A stretch of 46,308 bases of DNA from positions 1 through 46,308 of the forward strand of contig JACQYB010000019.1 in NCBI GenBank assembly GCA_016208415.1. The letters are read 5' to 3'. Positions within the stretch are counted from its first letter, which is position 1; each line of letters opens with the position of its first letter. Below, one piece after another: positions 7,591 through 15,962 of this stretch. The DNA comes from Betaproteobacteria bacterium (lineage in GTDB: Bacteria > Pseudomonadota > Gammaproteobacteria > Burkholderiales > Rhodocyclaceae). The notes under the pieces are model-generated. The model saw only the letters and a list, made by a program, of their open reading frames with translations. It did not search any database and was not told the DNA's origin. The translations under genes were made by a program, and so were the position numbers.

Positions 7591-9120
7591 TCACCCCACC
7601 TGTCCAAGAACTAAGTCACATTCCCCGACCGTCTCGCGACGGGCCGGCGCTTGCGCACGCAGGTGCGTGCCACCCCCCGGGTAAGGGCGGATATCGAAAT
7701 TCCCGCCCAGGGCATTGATGCGTTCGCGGATTCCCCGCAGGCCAAAGGACCGTGGCTTGGCCAGGTCGTCCTCTGCAATGCCCTTTCCGTCGTCGGTGAT
7801 TTCCAGCGACACCGCCTCCCCTTCCGGGCGCAGACGAACCTCCACCCATGTGGCATGGGCGTGCTTGCTGACGTTGGTGAGCGCTTCCTGAAAGATGCGA
7901 AACAGCGCAATGGCACACTCCTCGTCCACTTCCACCGCCTGTTCCGGCGTATCGACTTCGCACAGGATGCCGGTGCGCTGGGCAAAATCCTCGGCGTGGG
8001 ACTCGATCGCGGCGTTCAGCCCGAACTCCTTGAGAATGCCCGGACGCAGTTCGCGGGCGACGCGGCTGGCCGTGCTCATGGCGTCATCCACCAGATTCTC
8101 GATGGAGCGGGCGCGGCTACGCTGGGCCGCCAGTTCCGCCGGAATCTTTCCGGCCAGCAGCGCCGATTCGATCTTGATCGCCACCAGCAGCCCGCCCAGC
8201 TCGTCGTGGATGTCGCGGGCGATGCGCTCGCGCTCCTCCTCCTTGGCCATCTGCAGGTGGGACGACAGCTCCGCCAGTTGCGCCCTGGATCGGCGCACCT
8301 CCAGTTCCGCCAGCTTGTTCTGGGTGATGTTGGACATGATGCCCTCCCAGAGCAGGGTCCCGGCCTCGGTGCGGTGAGGCGAACACCGGATGTTGCTCCA
8401 TTTCTCGTCGCCGGCCGCCGTCACGACGCGGCCTTCCCAGTTGAAGGTGCCGAGCCGGCGGGCGGCCTCATCGAAACGGGCGTGGAAGTCGTCCCGATCC
8501 TCGGCAACGATGGCCTCGCGCAAGCGCCGCGGGTTATCCACCATTTCGTCCGGACGCCACCCGAGCAGGGCAAACGAGCCATCGCTCACGTAGTGGAACT
8601 CCATCTCGCCGTCCTCGCCGCGCACCATCTGGAACACCATGCTGGGGATGTGGGAGGCCAGCGCACGGAAGCGCGCCTCGCTCTCGCGCAAGGCCTCCAG
8701 CGCGGCGTGGCGTTCCGCCCGGTGGCGCGCCTCGCGCAGCTCGCGCTCCACCGCGGGCACCAGACGCTCGAGCTTCTCCTTGGTCAGATAGTCGTGGGCA
8801 CCCGCGCGCATGGCGGCGATCGCGGTTTCCTCCTCGATGACACCCGACACGATGATGAAGGGCAGGTCCAGCCCGAGTTCCTGCATCAGCGCCAGCGCCG
8901 CCAGCGCATTGAAACGGGGCATGCGGTGGTCGCAGAGGATGAGATCCCACGCCCGGGTGGTCAGGGCGGCGCGCATCGCTTCCGCGTTATCCACCCGCTC
9001 CCAGGTCACAGCGTAGTTCGCCGCCCGAAAACGGTGCAGCAGCAGCAGCGCATCATCCTCGCAATCGTCGATGATGAGCAGCCGAAGCGTGTTCGCGGCT
9101 TCAGGTGCGGAAAGTGTCAT
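7591..9120 (-). CDS. Soluble receiver-PAS histidine kinase (HisKA_3 class)
   Basis: 509 residues from the ATG at 9120 (MTLSAPEAANTLRLLIIDDC). An earlier in-frame start would run into tRNA-Thr and is rejected. Order: receiver domain (about 12-130, Asp64 in LILCDHRMP), PAS/PAC domain (about 150-275), NarX-type dimerisation segment with H-box ERIARDIHDELGG (His305), and HATPase_c (ITDDGKGIAEDD region). No transmembrane helix, so it senses a cytoplasmic cue. The receiver comes before the kinase, so another kinase may gate it. It works with the NarL-type regulator immediately downstream. Confidence 0.9.
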   Translation of the reverse strand: MTLSAPEAANTLRLLIIDDCEDDALLLLHRFRAANYAVTWERVDNAEAMRAALTTRAWDLILCDHRMPRFNALAALALMQELGLDLPFIIVSGVIEEETAIAAMRAGAHDYLTKEKLERLVPAVERELREARHRAERHAALEALRESEARFRALASHIPSMVFQMVRGEDGEMEFHYVSDGSFALLGWRPDEMVDNPRRLREAIVAEDRDDFHARFDEAARRLGTFNWEGRVVTAAGDEKWSNIRCSPHRTEAGTLLWEGIMSNITQNKLAELEVRRSRAQLAELSSHLQMAKEEERERIARDIHDELGGLLVAIKIESALLAGKIPAELAAQRSRARSIENLVDDAMSTASRVARELRPGILKEFGLNAAIESHAEDFAQRTGILCEVDTPEQAVEVDEECAIALFRIFQEALTNVSKHAHATWVEVRLRPEGEAVSLEITDDGKGIAEDDLAKPRSFGLRGIRERINALGGNFDIRPYPGGGTHLRAQAPARRETVGECDLVLGQVG

Positions 9121-9225
9121 GTTTCGAAGGCTCCCCTGGGGGCAACTGACGGAGTTTACGCCGGGAAACGACAGGCTCAAAGGTATTCCGGAGTCGTGAC
9201 CGGAGCGCCCCACCGGGGCAGGCGC

Positions 9226-9231
9226 TATAAT
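9226..9231 (+). promoter_or_regulatory. -10 box of the tRNA-Thr promoter
   Basis: Perfect TATAAT 10 nt before the tRNA, followed by a GC-rich discriminator (CGCCGC), the arrangement seen at stringently controlled stable-RNA promoters. I see no convincing -35 box. Confidence 0.55.
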
Positions 9232-9241
9232 CGCCGCACGG

Positions 9242-9317
9242 GCCGGCATAGCTCAGTTGGTAGAGCAGCTGATTTGTAATCAGAAGGTCGTGGGTTCAAC
9301 TCCTACTGTCGGCACCA
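9242..9317 (+). tRNA. tRNA-Thr (anticodon TGT)
   Basis: 76 nt including encoded CCA. Acceptor GCCGGCA pairs with TGTCGGC, discriminator A; D-arm TAGCTCAGTTGGTAGAGCA; anticodon loop TTTGTAA with TGT at 9275-9277; T-arm GTGGG-TTCAACT-CCTAC. It reads ACA and, by wobble, other Thr codons. The first anticodon-stem pair is a G-A mismatch. Confidence 0.97.
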
Positions 9318-9332
9318 TGAAATCAATCGCTT

Positions 9333-9360
9333 AGGCCAATTCTTCGGGATTGGCCTTTTT
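9333..9360 (+). terminator. Rho-independent terminator after tRNA-Thr
   Basis: Eight-base perfect stem AGGCCAAT / ATTGGCCT (9333-9340 with 9349-9356), loop TCTTCGGG, then a T-run (9356-9360). It stops tRNA transcription and insulates the LexA-type promoter downstream. Confidence 0.9.
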
Positions 9361-9542
9361 GATTTCCGGTGTCGTCCAAGCACCACGTAGCCGATTCTTG
9401 GTGGGGCATCCGCGGCACGGTTCGACAAGCGTTCGCCGCACCAGGCCGCACCGGTCGGACGCCCTTCGCACCGATCGCGAGATCGCGACGCCGGGCACCT
9501 TCCTCCGTGGATCCCTCTCGCACCCGACGGTCCGCCCCATGA

Positions 9543-9558
9543 CTGTATATAATTACAG
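9543..9558. promoter_or_regulatory. LexA (SOS) box overlapping a -10 promoter element
   Basis: CTGTATATAATTACAG is a full match to CTGT-N8-ACAG, the LexA operator of beta- and gammaproteobacteria. It contains TATAAT at 9548-9553, so bound LexA would cover the -10 box. It lies 17 nt before the start codon of the zinc-binding protein gene. A weak -35 (CCGACG, 9524-9529) is possible. Confidence 0.85.
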
Positions 9559-9575
9559 TTGCGGAGGAGATTCCC

Positions 9576-9794
9576 ATGATCACCCGTTTCATCTGCCCCC
9601 ACTGCCACTGCCCGGTCGATCCACAGATGATGGAGCTTGCCCGCGGCGACCAGGTCGAGTATCGGATCTGTCCGGCCTGCGACGAAGGGATACCCCTCGC
9701 GCGCAGCCACGCCCCGACGGGCCGCGGGTTCCACCGACCCGATGCCGCGCCGGCGCCGGCGGGCCGCCCAGCCACCACCCGGGCCGTGCCATGA
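9576..9794 (+). CDS. Small zinc-ribbon-like protein, LexA-controlled
   Basis: 72 residues. Two knuckles, CPHC (7-10) with a further Cys at 12, and CPAC (32-35), make a probable four-cysteine zinc site; the C-terminal half is Pro/Ala-rich and probably disordered. GGAGGAGA lies 7 nt before the ATG. The stop overlaps the helicase start (ATGA, 9791-9794), which couples the two genes. I do not recognise the family. Its place behind a LexA box and ahead of a UvrD-like helicase suggests a role in the DNA damage response, perhaps as a helicase partner; that is inference. Confidence 0.75.
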   Translation: MITRFICPHCHCPVDPQMMELARGDQVEYRICPACDEGIPLARSHAPTGRGFHRPDAAPAPAGRPATTRAVP

Positions 9795-11890
9795 GGGTCC
9801 TGCCGGATGCCGTCGTTGCTGCGCCCGCGGCACCCCTGCAATCCCTCAACGACGCCCAGCGCGAAGCCGTGCTGTTCGGCAGCGTGGGCGATGCCGCCGA
9901 TGCGCACCGGCCCCTGCTGGTGATCGCCGGGGCGGGCTCGGGCAAGACCCACACGCTGGCCCATCGGGTGGCGCACCTGCTCGCCTGCGGCGCCGATGCG
10001 CAGAGGATCCTGCTGCTCACCTTCTCGCGACGGGCGGCCGACGAGATGACGCGGCGGGTGAAGCGCATCGTCGCCCGCGCGGCCGGCGGCCACCCCCGCC
10101 TGGCGGCCGCCTCCCTGCCCTGGTCCGGCACCTTCCACGGCGTGGGCGCGCGCCTGCTGCGCGAGTACGCCGGACGCATCGGGCTCGATCCGGCCTTCAC
10201 CCTCCACGACCGGGAAGACTCTGCCGACCTCATGAACCTGGTGCGCCACGAACTGGGCTTCTCGGGCAAGGCCAAGCGCTTTCCGCTCAAGGCCACCTGC
10301 CTGGCGATCTACTCGGCGGTGGTCAACACCCGGGCGGCGCCGGGCCAGGTACTGCAGGCGTCCTTTCCCTGGTGCGCCGAGTGGGAGGCGGATCTGAAAC
10401 GCCTGTTCCTCGGCTACGTGGAGGCCAAGCAGGCCCAGCGGGTGCTCGATTACGACGACCTGCTGCTCTACTGGGCGCGGATGCTGGACGACGCGGATCT
10501 GGCGCGGGAGATCGGCGCGCGCTTCAGCCACGTGCTGGTGGACGAGTACCAGGACACCAACCGCCTGCAGGCGGCCATCCTGCTGGCGATGAAACCGGAC
10601 GGGCGGGGACTCACCGTGGTGGGCGACGACGCCCAGGCGATCTATGCCTTCCCCGGGGCGACGGTGCGCAACATCCTCGATTTCCCCGCCCACTTCGACC
10701 CGCCCGCCCGGCGGGTGACGCTGGAGCGCAACTACCGCTCCACCCAGCCCATCCTGGACGCGGCCAACGCCGTCATCGCGCTGGCCGCCGAGCGCCACGG
10801 CAAGAACCTGTGGACCGAGCGCCCCTCGTCGCAGAAGCCGCGCCTCGTCGCGGTGCAGGACGACGCAAACCAGGCGGACTACGTGGTGGAGCAGGTGCTG
10901 GCGCGCCGCGAGCAGGGGTTGAAGCTCAAGTGCCAGGCGGTGCTGTTCCGTGCCTCGCATCATAGCGCCCGGCTGGAGGTGGAACTCACCCGGCGCAACA
11001 TCCCGTTCGTGAAGTTCGGCGGCCTCAAGTTCCTCGAAACCGCCCACGTCAAGGACGTGCTGGCGCTCGCGCGCTGGGCGCAGAACCCGCGCGACCGGGT
11101 GTCGGGCTTCCGGGCGATCCAGTTGCCGGCGGGCATCGGCCCCAGGACGGCGGGACGGGTGCTGGACAACGTCTGCGCCGCACCCCCCGGCTGCGCGCTG
11201 CTGGCCGAACAGCCGGTGCCGGAAGGGGCGCGGACAGAGTGGCTGGAATTCGCGGCGCTGCTGGAGACGATGGGAGCGCAGGCGTCCCCCTGGCCCGCCG
11301 CCTTCGAGCAGGCCTGCCGCTGGTACGAGGCCCAGATGGAGCGCCTGTTCGAGGACGCCGCCCTGCGCACCGCCGACATCCAGCAACTGGCCCGCATCGC
11401 CGCCACCTACCCGAGCCGGGAGCGCTTCCTCACCGAACTCACCCTCGACCCGCCCGAGGCCACCAGCGACCAGGCCGGCCCGCCGCTGCTGGACGAGGAC
11501 TACCTCATCCTGTCCACCATCCATTCCGCCAAGGGCCGGGAATGGACCACGGTGACGCTGCTCAACGCCGTGGACGGCTGCATCCCATCCGACATGGCCG
11601 CCGGCTCCGCCGCCGGCATCGAGGAGGAGCGGCGCCTGCTCTACGTCGCCATGACCCGCGCCCGGGACGTCCTGGACCTCATCGTGCCGCAGCGTTTCTA
11701 CGTCTCGCAGCAACCCGGCCTGGGCGACCGCCACGTCTATGCGGGACGCAGCCGCTTCATTCCCAACGCCCTGCTCGCGCACTTCGAGCAGTGCTCATGG
11801 CCGGCGCCGGAACCGCACCTGCAGGGCGGCCCAGATTCGCGCCAGAAGGTCATCGACCTGGCGGCGCGCATGCGCGCCATGTGGCGGTGA
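9791..11890 (+). CDS. UvrD/Rep-like ATP-dependent DNA helicase (SF1A)
   Basis: 699 residues, normal SF1A length. Motif Q/I: LNDAQREAVL and Walker A GAGSGKT (47-53). Motif II VDEYQDT (about 250). Motif III VGDDAQAIYAFPGA, which differs from the usual GDDDQSIYxFRGA. Motif IV/V LERNYRST and TIHSAKGREWTTV; motif VI LLYVAMTRARDVLDL. All catalytic blocks look intact, so it should be a 3'-5' DNA translocase in repair or restart. The start at 9791 overlaps the zinc-protein stop. Because it sits downstream of a LexA box it is probably SOS-induced. It is a paralogue-type helicase, and I do not call it uvrD itself. Confidence 0.93.
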   Translation: MRVLPDAVVAAPAAPLQSLNDAQREAVLFGSVGDAADAHRPLLVIAGAGSGKTHTLAHRVAHLLACGADAQRILLLTFSRRAADEMTRRVKRIVARAAGGHPRLAAASLPWSGTFHGVGARLLREYAGRIGLDPAFTLHDREDSADLMNLVRHELGFSGKAKRFPLKATCLAIYSAVVNTRAAPGQVLQASFPWCAEWEADLKRLFLGYVEAKQAQRVLDYDDLLLYWARMLDDADLAREIGARFSHVLVDEYQDTNRLQAAILLAMKPDGRGLTVVGDDAQAIYAFPGATVRNILDFPAHFDPPARRVTLERNYRSTQPILDAANAVIALAAERHGKNLWTERPSSQKPRLVAVQDDANQADYVVEQVLARREQGLKLKCQAVLFRASHHSARLEVELTRRNIPFVKFGGLKFLETAHVKDVLALARWAQNPRDRVSGFRAIQLPAGIGPRTAGRVLDNVCAAPPGCALLAEQPVPEGARTEWLEFAALLETMGAQASPWPAAFEQACRWYEAQMERLFEDAALRTADIQQLARIAATYPSRERFLTELTLDPPEATSDQAGPPLLDEDYLILSTIHSAKGREWTTVTLLNAVDGCIPSDMAAGSAAGIEEERRLLYVAMTRARDVLDLIVPQRFYVSQQPGLGDRHVYAGRSRFIPNALLAHFEQCSWPAPEPHLQGGPDSRQKVIDLAARMRAMWR

Positions 11891-11893
11891 GCC

Positions 11894-13252
11894 ATGGCGG
11901 AGCCGCGGATCAGCCCCGACGCCGCCGCGCAGCGCCCTCGAAGCCGGATGACCGCCGCTGATGCTGCGTCCCCGGGGCAGCGCAACATCACCCTGTTCCT
12001 CAGCGGCGACGTCATGCCCGGGCGCGGCATCGATCAGGTCCTGCCCTGTCCGGGCCGCCCCGAGATCCATGAGCCCTGTGCGCGCTCGGCCCTGGAGTAC
12101 GTGGCGCTGGCCGAGCACGCCAGCGGCCCGATCGCGAAACCCGTGGCGCACGCCTACATCTGGGGCGACGCCCTGGCCGAACTCGAACGCCGGTCGGCGG
12201 ACGTGCGCATCATCAACCTGGAAACCGCCGTCACCCGCAGCGAGGATGCATGGCCCGGCAAGGGCATCCACTACCGCATGCACCCGGAGAACATCCCCTG
12301 CATCGCCACGGCCGGAATCGACTGCTGCGTCCTGGCCAACAACCACGTCCTGGACTGGGGCTACCCGGGTCTGGAGGAGACGCTCGCGACCCTGCACCGG
12401 TCCGGCCTGAAGACGGCGGGCGCGGGACGCAACGACGACGAGGCGGCCGCACCGGCGGTGCTGGAAGTTCCCGGCAAGGGCCGCGTGCTCGTGTTCGCCT
12501 TCGGCCATGAAAGCAGCGGGGTGCCGCCGCAGTGGGCCGCCACCGAAAAACGGTCCGGCATCAATCTCCTGCCGGATCTCTCCGAGGCCACCGCGAGCCG
12601 CATCGGCCAGGCGGTGCGCGCCGTGAAACGCCCCGGGGACATCGCGCTGGTTTCCCTGCACTGGGGCAGCAACTGGGGCTACGACATCCCGCGCGAGCAT
12701 CGGGCTTTTGCCCACCAACTCGTCGATTCCGCCGCGATCGACATCCTCCATGGCCATTCCTCGCATCACCCGCGGGGGATCGAGGTGTACCGGAACAAGC
12801 CCATCCTCTACGGCTGCGGCGACCTGCTCAACGACTACGAAGGCATCACCGGCTACGAGCAGTTCCGGGGCGACCTGGCCCTGCTCTACTTCGTGACGTT
12901 CGACGCGGCGAACGGACGGCTCGTCGGGCTCGGCATGACCCCTCTCCAGATCCGGCGCTTGCGGCTCAACCGGGCCTCGAGCCGGGATGCGGCCTGGCTG
13001 AAGGGGATGCTGGACCGGGAATGCGCCCGCTGGGGCGGGGCCGTGGAAATGAGCGCCCCCAAACCTGCCGCTCCGCGTCAGGCCCCCCGAGGGGGCAAGA
13101 AACACTTGGGGCGGCCCGGCGTGTTTCTTGGGAGCGCCCCCAAACCTGCCGCTCCGCGTCAGGCCCCCCGAGGGGGCAAGAAACACTTGGGGCGGCCCGG
13201 CGTGTTTCTTGAGAGCCCGGAGCAGACGCTGGAACTGCGCTGGGCGGGATAG
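11894..13252 (+). CDS. CapA family protein (metallophosphatase-like)
   Basis: 452 residues from the ATG at 11894, 3 nt after the helicase stop; ATG 11948 is an alternative. CapA/PgsA-type blocks: LFLSGDVMPGRGIDQVL, INLETAVTRSED, LANNHVLDWGYPGLEETL, SLHWGSNWGYDIP, HGHSSHHPRGIEVY, LYGCGDLLNDYEGI. The acidic and histidine residues resemble the calcineurin-like metal site. CapA proteins take part in poly-gamma-glutamate or capsule metabolism; the substrate here is unknown. Its end is convergent with cphA (8 nt apart). No signal peptide is evident. The C-terminal about 65 residues include two identical 27-residue repeats derived from a dispersed DNA repeat. Confidence 0.85.
   Translation: MAEPRISPDAAAQRPRSRMTAADAASPGQRNITLFLSGDVMPGRGIDQVLPCPGRPEIHEPCARSALEYVALAEHASGPIAKPVAHAYIWGDALAELERRSADVRIINLETAVTRSEDAWPGKGIHYRMHPENIPCIATAGIDCCVLANNHVLDWGYPGLEETLATLHRSGLKTAGAGRNDDEAAAPAVLEVPGKGRVLVFAFGHESSGVPPQWAATEKRSGINLLPDLSEATASRIGQAVRAVKRPGDIALVSLHWGSNWGYDIPREHRAFAHQLVDSAAIDILHGHSSHHPRGIEVYRNKPILYGCGDLLNDYEGITGYEQFRGDLALLYFVTFDAANGRLVGLGMTPLQIRRLRLNRASSRDAAWLKGMLDRECARWGGAVEMSAPKPAAPRQAPRGGKKHLGRPGVFLGSAPKPAAPRQAPRGGKKHLGRPGVFLESPEQTLELRWAG
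13051..13211 (+). repeat. 81-bp tandem duplication of a REP-like element inside a gene
   Basis: Two nearly identical units start at 13051 and 13132 (period 81 bp, 27 codons, reading frame kept). Reverse-complemented, each begins GCCGGGCCGCCCCAAG and contains CCCCCTCGGGGGGC, the same parts as the intergenic repeat at 36460. They encode a Pro/Arg/Gly/Lys-rich tail of the CapA-like protein. Confidence 0.85.
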
Positions 13253-13259
13253 GCGGGAT

Positions 13260-15833
13260 TCAGCCCGCAGCGCCGACGCGCGAGGCGATGTGGGCCAGCG
13301 CCTCTTCCACCTGGTCGATGAGAATGAGGCACAGATCCCCGGATTCGAGGCGCGCCAGCGCGGTGTCGATGGCCAGGAATTCGCCGCGGATATCCTCGAT
13401 GGCCTGGGCGCGCCGGGCGTTGGCCAGACCCTGGCGCAGCAGCGCCACCACCTCGCCGTCGGCACGGCCGCGCTGGCAGGCGTCCTGGTAGAGGATCACC
13501 TCGTCGAAGGCATCGCCGAGGATTTCCGTCTGGCGCCGGATGTCGTCGTCGCGCCGGTCGCCAGCACCGCTGATGACCACCGAGCGCCGCTTCGCGGGCA
13601 TGGCGTCGACGGCGCGCACCAGGGCAACGATGGCGTCGGGGTTGTGGCCGTAGTCGGCGATCACAGTGGCGCCACGGTAGTTGAACACGTTGAAGCGACC
13701 CGGCGCCGTCGCGGCGTCGTTGACGAAGCTGCCCAGGCCGGCACGAATGGTCTGCCAGTCCACACCCAGCGCCCAGGCCGCTGCGGTGGCCGCCATGGCG
13801 TTCTCGACCTGGAAGCCGATGGCGCCGTTGCGGGTGATGGGGATGTCGGCCACGGGGATGCGCTGCTGCTCGCCGCCCTGGAAGGCGACGATGGCGTCGC
13901 CGTCCGGATACACCACGCGCCGGCCCTGCGCCCGGTGCATGGCCAGGACGGGGTGGTGACGGTCGCTGGCGAAGAAGATCACCGTGCCGGGGCAGGCGTC
14001 GGCCATGCTGGCCACCATCGGGTCCTCGGCATTGAGCACGGCCACCCCGTTGGGCGCCACGTTCTGCACGACGACCCGCTTCACCACCGCCAGGTCCTCC
14101 ACGGTGTGGATGTAGCTCAGGCCCAGATGGTCGCCCATGCCGATGTTGGTCACCACCGCCACGTTGCAGCGGTCGAAGGCCAGGCCCTCGCGCAGCACGC
14201 CGCCGCGCGCCGTTTCGAATACGGCGGCATCGACGTCCGGGTGCAGCAGCACGTTGCGCGCGCTCTTGGGGCCGCTGCAGTCGCCGGTGTCGATGCGCCG
14301 TCCGGCCACATAGACGCCGTCGGAGTTGGTCATGCCCACGCGCAGCCCCTGGCAGGACAGGATGTGGGCCGTGAGCCGCACCGTGGTCGTCTTGCCGTTG
14401 GTCCCCGCCACCGCCACCACCGGGATTCGGGCGCTGTCGCCGTCGGCGAACATGGACGAGATGATGGCCTCGCCCACCGCGCGCCCCTTGCCGTAGGACG
14501 GACTCAGGTGCATGCGCAGGCCGGGCGCGGCGTTCACCTCGACAATGCCGCCGCCCTGTTCTTCCAGCGGCTTGAGCACGCTGTCGCACACCACATCGAC
14601 GCCGCAAACGTCCAGCCCCACCATCTGCGCCGCCGCCACGGCCCGCGCCGCCATGTCGGGATGAACGTCGTCGGTGACGTCGGTGGCCGTGCCCCCCGTG
14701 CTCAGGTTGGCGTTGTTGCGCAGGATCACCCGCACGCCCCTGGGCGGCACGGAATTGGGCGTGCAGCCCTGCCTGGCCAGCACCGCCAGGCCGATGTCGT
14801 CGAGGCGGATCTTGGTGAGCGACGTCGCGTGCCCCTCGCCGCGCAGCGGATCGCTGTTGACCTGCTCCACCAGCGCACGCACCGTCCTGACGCCGTCGCC
14901 GATCACCAGCGGAGGATCGCGGCGCGCCGCCGCCACGAGTTTGTCCCCCACCACCAGCATGCGGAAATCGCTGCCGGTGAGACAGCGTTCCACGATGACG
15001 TCGGAGCGCACGTCGGCCGCGGCGGCGTAGGCCGCCATCACCTGCTCGCGCGTCTCGACATTGACGGCCACGCCCTTGCCCTGGTTGCCGTCGCGCGGCT
15101 TGACCACCACCGGAGTGCCGATCTCGCAGGCCGCCGCCCAGGCGTCCTCGGCATCGCGCACGGGGCGTCCCGCCGGCGTGGGCACCCCGGCGGCCTCCAG
15201 CAGTTTCTTGGTCAGCTCCTTGTCCTGGGCGATGGACTCGGCGATGGCGCTGCTGCGGTCGGTCTCCGCCGCCTGGATGCGCCGCTGGCGAGCGCCCCAG
15301 CCGAACTGCACCAGGCTGCCTTCGGTCAGCCGGCGGGCGGGAATGCCGCGCGCCACGGCGGCCTGGACGATGGAACCGGTACTCGGCCCGAGGCGCACAT
15401 CCTCGTCCAGTTCCCGCAGCCGCGCCAGCGCCGCGCCGAGATCGAAGGGCTGTTCGGCCACGGCCGCGAGGCACAGGGTCTGGGCCAGTTCGAAAGCGAG
15501 TCGGCCCACCGGCTCCTCGCTGTACTCCACCACCACCTGGAACACACCCGGCTCCAGTGTCTGCGCCGTGCGGCTGAAGGTGACGGGACAGCCGGCCTGG
15601 GCCTGCAGCCCCAGCGCCGCCGATTCCACCGCGTGGGCCATGGTGACGGCTTCTTCGTGGCTGGTGGCGGCGAGCACTCCGATCTCCGGGAACAGCGCAC
15701 GCAGCCGCGCCTCGAACCCGGGCATGCCCTCCAGGGCGCGCTCGGCCGCGGTGCACGAGACGATGGCTTCGATGGCCGTGTGGCGGCTCCACAGGTTGGG
15801 ACCGCGCAGTGCCCGGATGCGTGATACTTCCAT
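13260..15833 (-). CDS. cphA: Cyanophycin synthetase CphA
   Basis: 857 residues from the ATG at 15833 (MEVSRIRALRGPNLWSRHTA), AAGGGGA about 9 nt upstream. N-terminal domain 1-160, ATP-grasp domain with VVVKPRDGNQGKG (242-254), then a Mur-ligase-like domain with intact P-loop GTNGKTTT (477-484) and complete C-terminal lobe (ADYGHNPDAIVALVRAVD, GAGDRRDDDIRRQTEIL). This is the full set needed to add Asp (ATP-grasp) and then Arg (Mur ligase) to the growing cyanophycin chain, a cytoplasmic nitrogen reserve. It is 127 nt downstream of cphA'. No cyanophycinase gene is seen in the window. Confidence 0.95.
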   Translation of the reverse strand: MEVSRIRALRGPNLWSRHTAIEAIVSCTAAERALEGMPGFEARLRALFPEIGVLAATSHEEAVTMAHAVESAALGLQAQAGCPVTFSRTAQTLEPGVFQVVVEYSEEPVGRLAFELAQTLCLAAVAEQPFDLGAALARLRELDEDVRLGPSTGSIVQAAVARGIPARRLTEGSLVQFGWGARQRRIQAAETDRSSAIAESIAQDKELTKKLLEAAGVPTPAGRPVRDAEDAWAAACEIGTPVVVKPRDGNQGKGVAVNVETREQVMAAYAAAADVRSDVIVERCLTGSDFRMLVVGDKLVAAARRDPPLVIGDGVRTVRALVEQVNSDPLRGEGHATSLTKIRLDDIGLAVLARQGCTPNSVPPRGVRVILRNNANLSTGGTATDVTDDVHPDMAARAVAAAQMVGLDVCGVDVVCDSVLKPLEEQGGGIVEVNAAPGLRMHLSPSYGKGRAVGEAIISSMFADGDSARIPVVAVAGTNGKTTTVRLTAHILSCQGLRVGMTNSDGVYVAGRRIDTGDCSGPKSARNVLLHPDVDAAVFETARGGVLREGLAFDRCNVAVVTNIGMGDHLGLSYIHTVEDLAVVKRVVVQNVAPNGVAVLNAEDPMVASMADACPGTVIFFASDRHHPVLAMHRAQGRRVVYPDGDAIVAFQGGEQQRIPVADIPITRNGAIGFQVENAMAATAAAWALGVDWQTIRAGLGSFVNDAATAPGRFNVFNYRGATVIADYGHNPDAIVALVRAVDAMPAKRRSVVISGAGDRRDDDIRRQTEILGDAFDEVILYQDACQRGRADGEVVALLRQGLANARRAQAIEDIRGEFLAIDTALARLESGDLCLILIDQVEEALAHIASRVGAAG

Positions 15834-15883
15834 GAACGATGTTCCCCTTGTAACCCGGCCCACGGCCGGATCGTGTTTCAGTT

Positions 15884-15962
15884 GCAGTGCAGCCCTGCGG
15901 GCCGCTCGATCAAGTCGCAGCCTTCACGGCTGCTCAAACGAAGCGCAGCCTCGCGGCCGCTC
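15884..15962. repeat. Three tandem GCAGCC...GGCCGCTC hairpin units between cphA' and cphA
   Basis: Three imperfect units of about 27 bp, near 15888-15909, 15916-15937 and 15943-15962, each with GCAGCC, a short loop, GGC(C/T)GCTC. They fold as small stem-loops in the 127-nt spacer and may stabilise or attenuate the shared transcript. The last unit touches the cphA' stop codon. Confidence 0.5.

Noticed and set aside
9323-11782. Long open frame of 819 codons on the minus strand opposite the helicase
   Set aside because: It is the antisense frame of a GC-rich SF1 helicase with complete motifs; it has no recognisable domain and no ribosome site.
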